DNA of 6,484 bases, taken from assembly GCA_002171295.2 (NCBI GenBank), contig NHFW02000021.1:51182-57665 (forward strand). The letters are read 5' to 3'. Position 1 is the first letter of the stretch; every line of letters starts with the position of its first letter. This DNA comes from Flavobacteriaceae bacterium TMED121. GTDB lineage: Bacteria; Bacteroidota; Bacteroidia; Flavobacteriales; Flavobacteriaceae. The notes beneath the pieces were generated by a model that was not told the DNA's origin, did not search any database, and saw only the letters and a list, made by a program, of their open reading frames with translations. A program made the translations under genes and the position numbers. Of the stretch, positions 6,092 to 6,484 are shown one piece after another.

Positions 6092-6484
6092 TTATTTCTT
6101 TTTCTTTTTACTTTTCAATATATTTTTAAAACGTTCCCCCCTTTTAATATTTTTTAGATCAACAGTTTCTACCTCTCCGTCTTTGGTTACCTCAACCAAA
6201 GAGTCACAAACACCGTCACCAAAATCTGTGGTTATTGAACTATCGCCGTCCTTAGTTACCTTTATTCCCTGAACAGGAACCTTACCTTTTTTCATTTTGC
6301 CATCCATAGAGCAATCATAAGAGAATTTAATTGGCGTGGTAATTTCCATACTAAAATTAACACCTTCAGTGCTAACTCCCGAGGAAGATCCAGTCAAAGT
6401 GCTATAGACTTTTTTACTTTCTTCCCTGTAAGTAAAACGAGTCATTTCAGAATTTTTAGTTTTAAATGTTCCATCTTCATAAAT
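6092..6484 (-). CDS. 3' end of an unrecognised protein (5' end beyond window)
   Basis: The frame is open from the window edge at 6484 to a TAA at 6094-6092, giving 130 residues. The ATG at 6445 is probably internal, because the 13 codons before it (starting IYEDGTFKTK) read as continuous coding sequence. Seen: a Ser/Gly-rich turn (TGSSSGVSTEG, 31-41), a probable beta-rich domain with two cysteines (C58 and C93), the motif ITTDFGDGVCDSLVEVT (84-100), two copies of VTKDG (76-80 and 99-103), and a basic tail ending in KSKKKKK. The DFGDG-x-CD block is reminiscent, from memory, of C-terminal domains in secreted or lipoprotein-type Bacteroidota proteins of unknown function. The two Cys could form a disulfide if the protein is exported. 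No signal peptide can be seen because the N-terminus is missing. It lies 69 bp before the sigma gene on the same strand; whether it is co-transcribed is uncertain. Confidence 0.8.
   Translation of the reverse strand: MYEDGTFKTKNSEMTRFTYREESKKVYSTLTGSSSGVSTEGVNFSMEITTPIKFSYDCSMDGKMKKGKVPVQGIKVTKDGDSSITTDFGDGVCDSLVEVTKDGEVETVDLKNIKRGERFKNILKSKKKKK
6180..6202. repeat. Intragenic 9-bp inverted repeat in the unrecognised gene
   Basis: Arms TCTTTGGTT (6180-6188) and AACCAAAGA (6194-6202) flank a 5-nt loop, with no mismatches. It encodes part of the DSLVEVTKD stretch in the 3' gene fragment. It is more GC-containing than the other hairpins here. No function can be assigned; it may be a chance product of the coding sequence. 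Confidence 0.4.

Overview
The window is AT-rich, gene-dense DNA that looks like Bacteroidota, most likely a marine flavobacterium-type organism. The reasons are: a promoter of the Bacteroidota type (TTG, 18 bp, TATATTTG) with no Shine-Dalgarno-like start context; Flavobacteria-style signal peptides and lipoboxes; and a Cys-type sulfatase next to a formylglycine-generating-enzyme-like gene, a common pairing in marine glycan degraders. This is inferred from composition and protein style, not from a database match. All eight genes lie on the minus strand, so transcription runs from high to low coordinates.

Right part (6484 to 3749): the 3' end of an unrecognised protein with an acidic/basic C-terminal domain is followed by a 69-bp gap. 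This gap holds a 36-bp centre-symmetric palindrome that stops 5 nt before the next start codon. Then come four tightly packed genes. They are an ECF sigma factor (GTG start), a small single-pass membrane protein in the anti-sigma position (4-nt ATGA overlap), an exported, very basic protein with four exact 26-residue repeats carrying LTxxQ-like motifs (1-nt TAATG overlap), and, after 29 bp, a probable outer-membrane beta-barrel protein. I read this as an envelope-sensing sigma module. The acidic periplasmic tail of the anti-sigma candidate and the strongly basic repeat protein could bind each other.

Left part (3742 to 1): a recognisable promoter precedes a three-gene operon. It encodes a PhoD-like metallophosphoesterase lipoprotein, an arylsulfatase-family lipoprotein with an intact C-S-P-T-R maturation motif, and the first 196 residues of an FGE-sulfatase (SUMF1-type) protein that runs off the left edge. 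The gaps are 4 and 18 bp. The products look like a small envelope toolkit for removing phosphate or sulfate esters, with the last gene a candidate activator of the sulfatase. No SusC/SusD pair or glycoside hydrolase is in the window, so the substrate is unknown.

No RNA genes, insertion sequences, CRISPR arrays or attachment sites were seen, and no gene-free stretch exceeds 70 bp.
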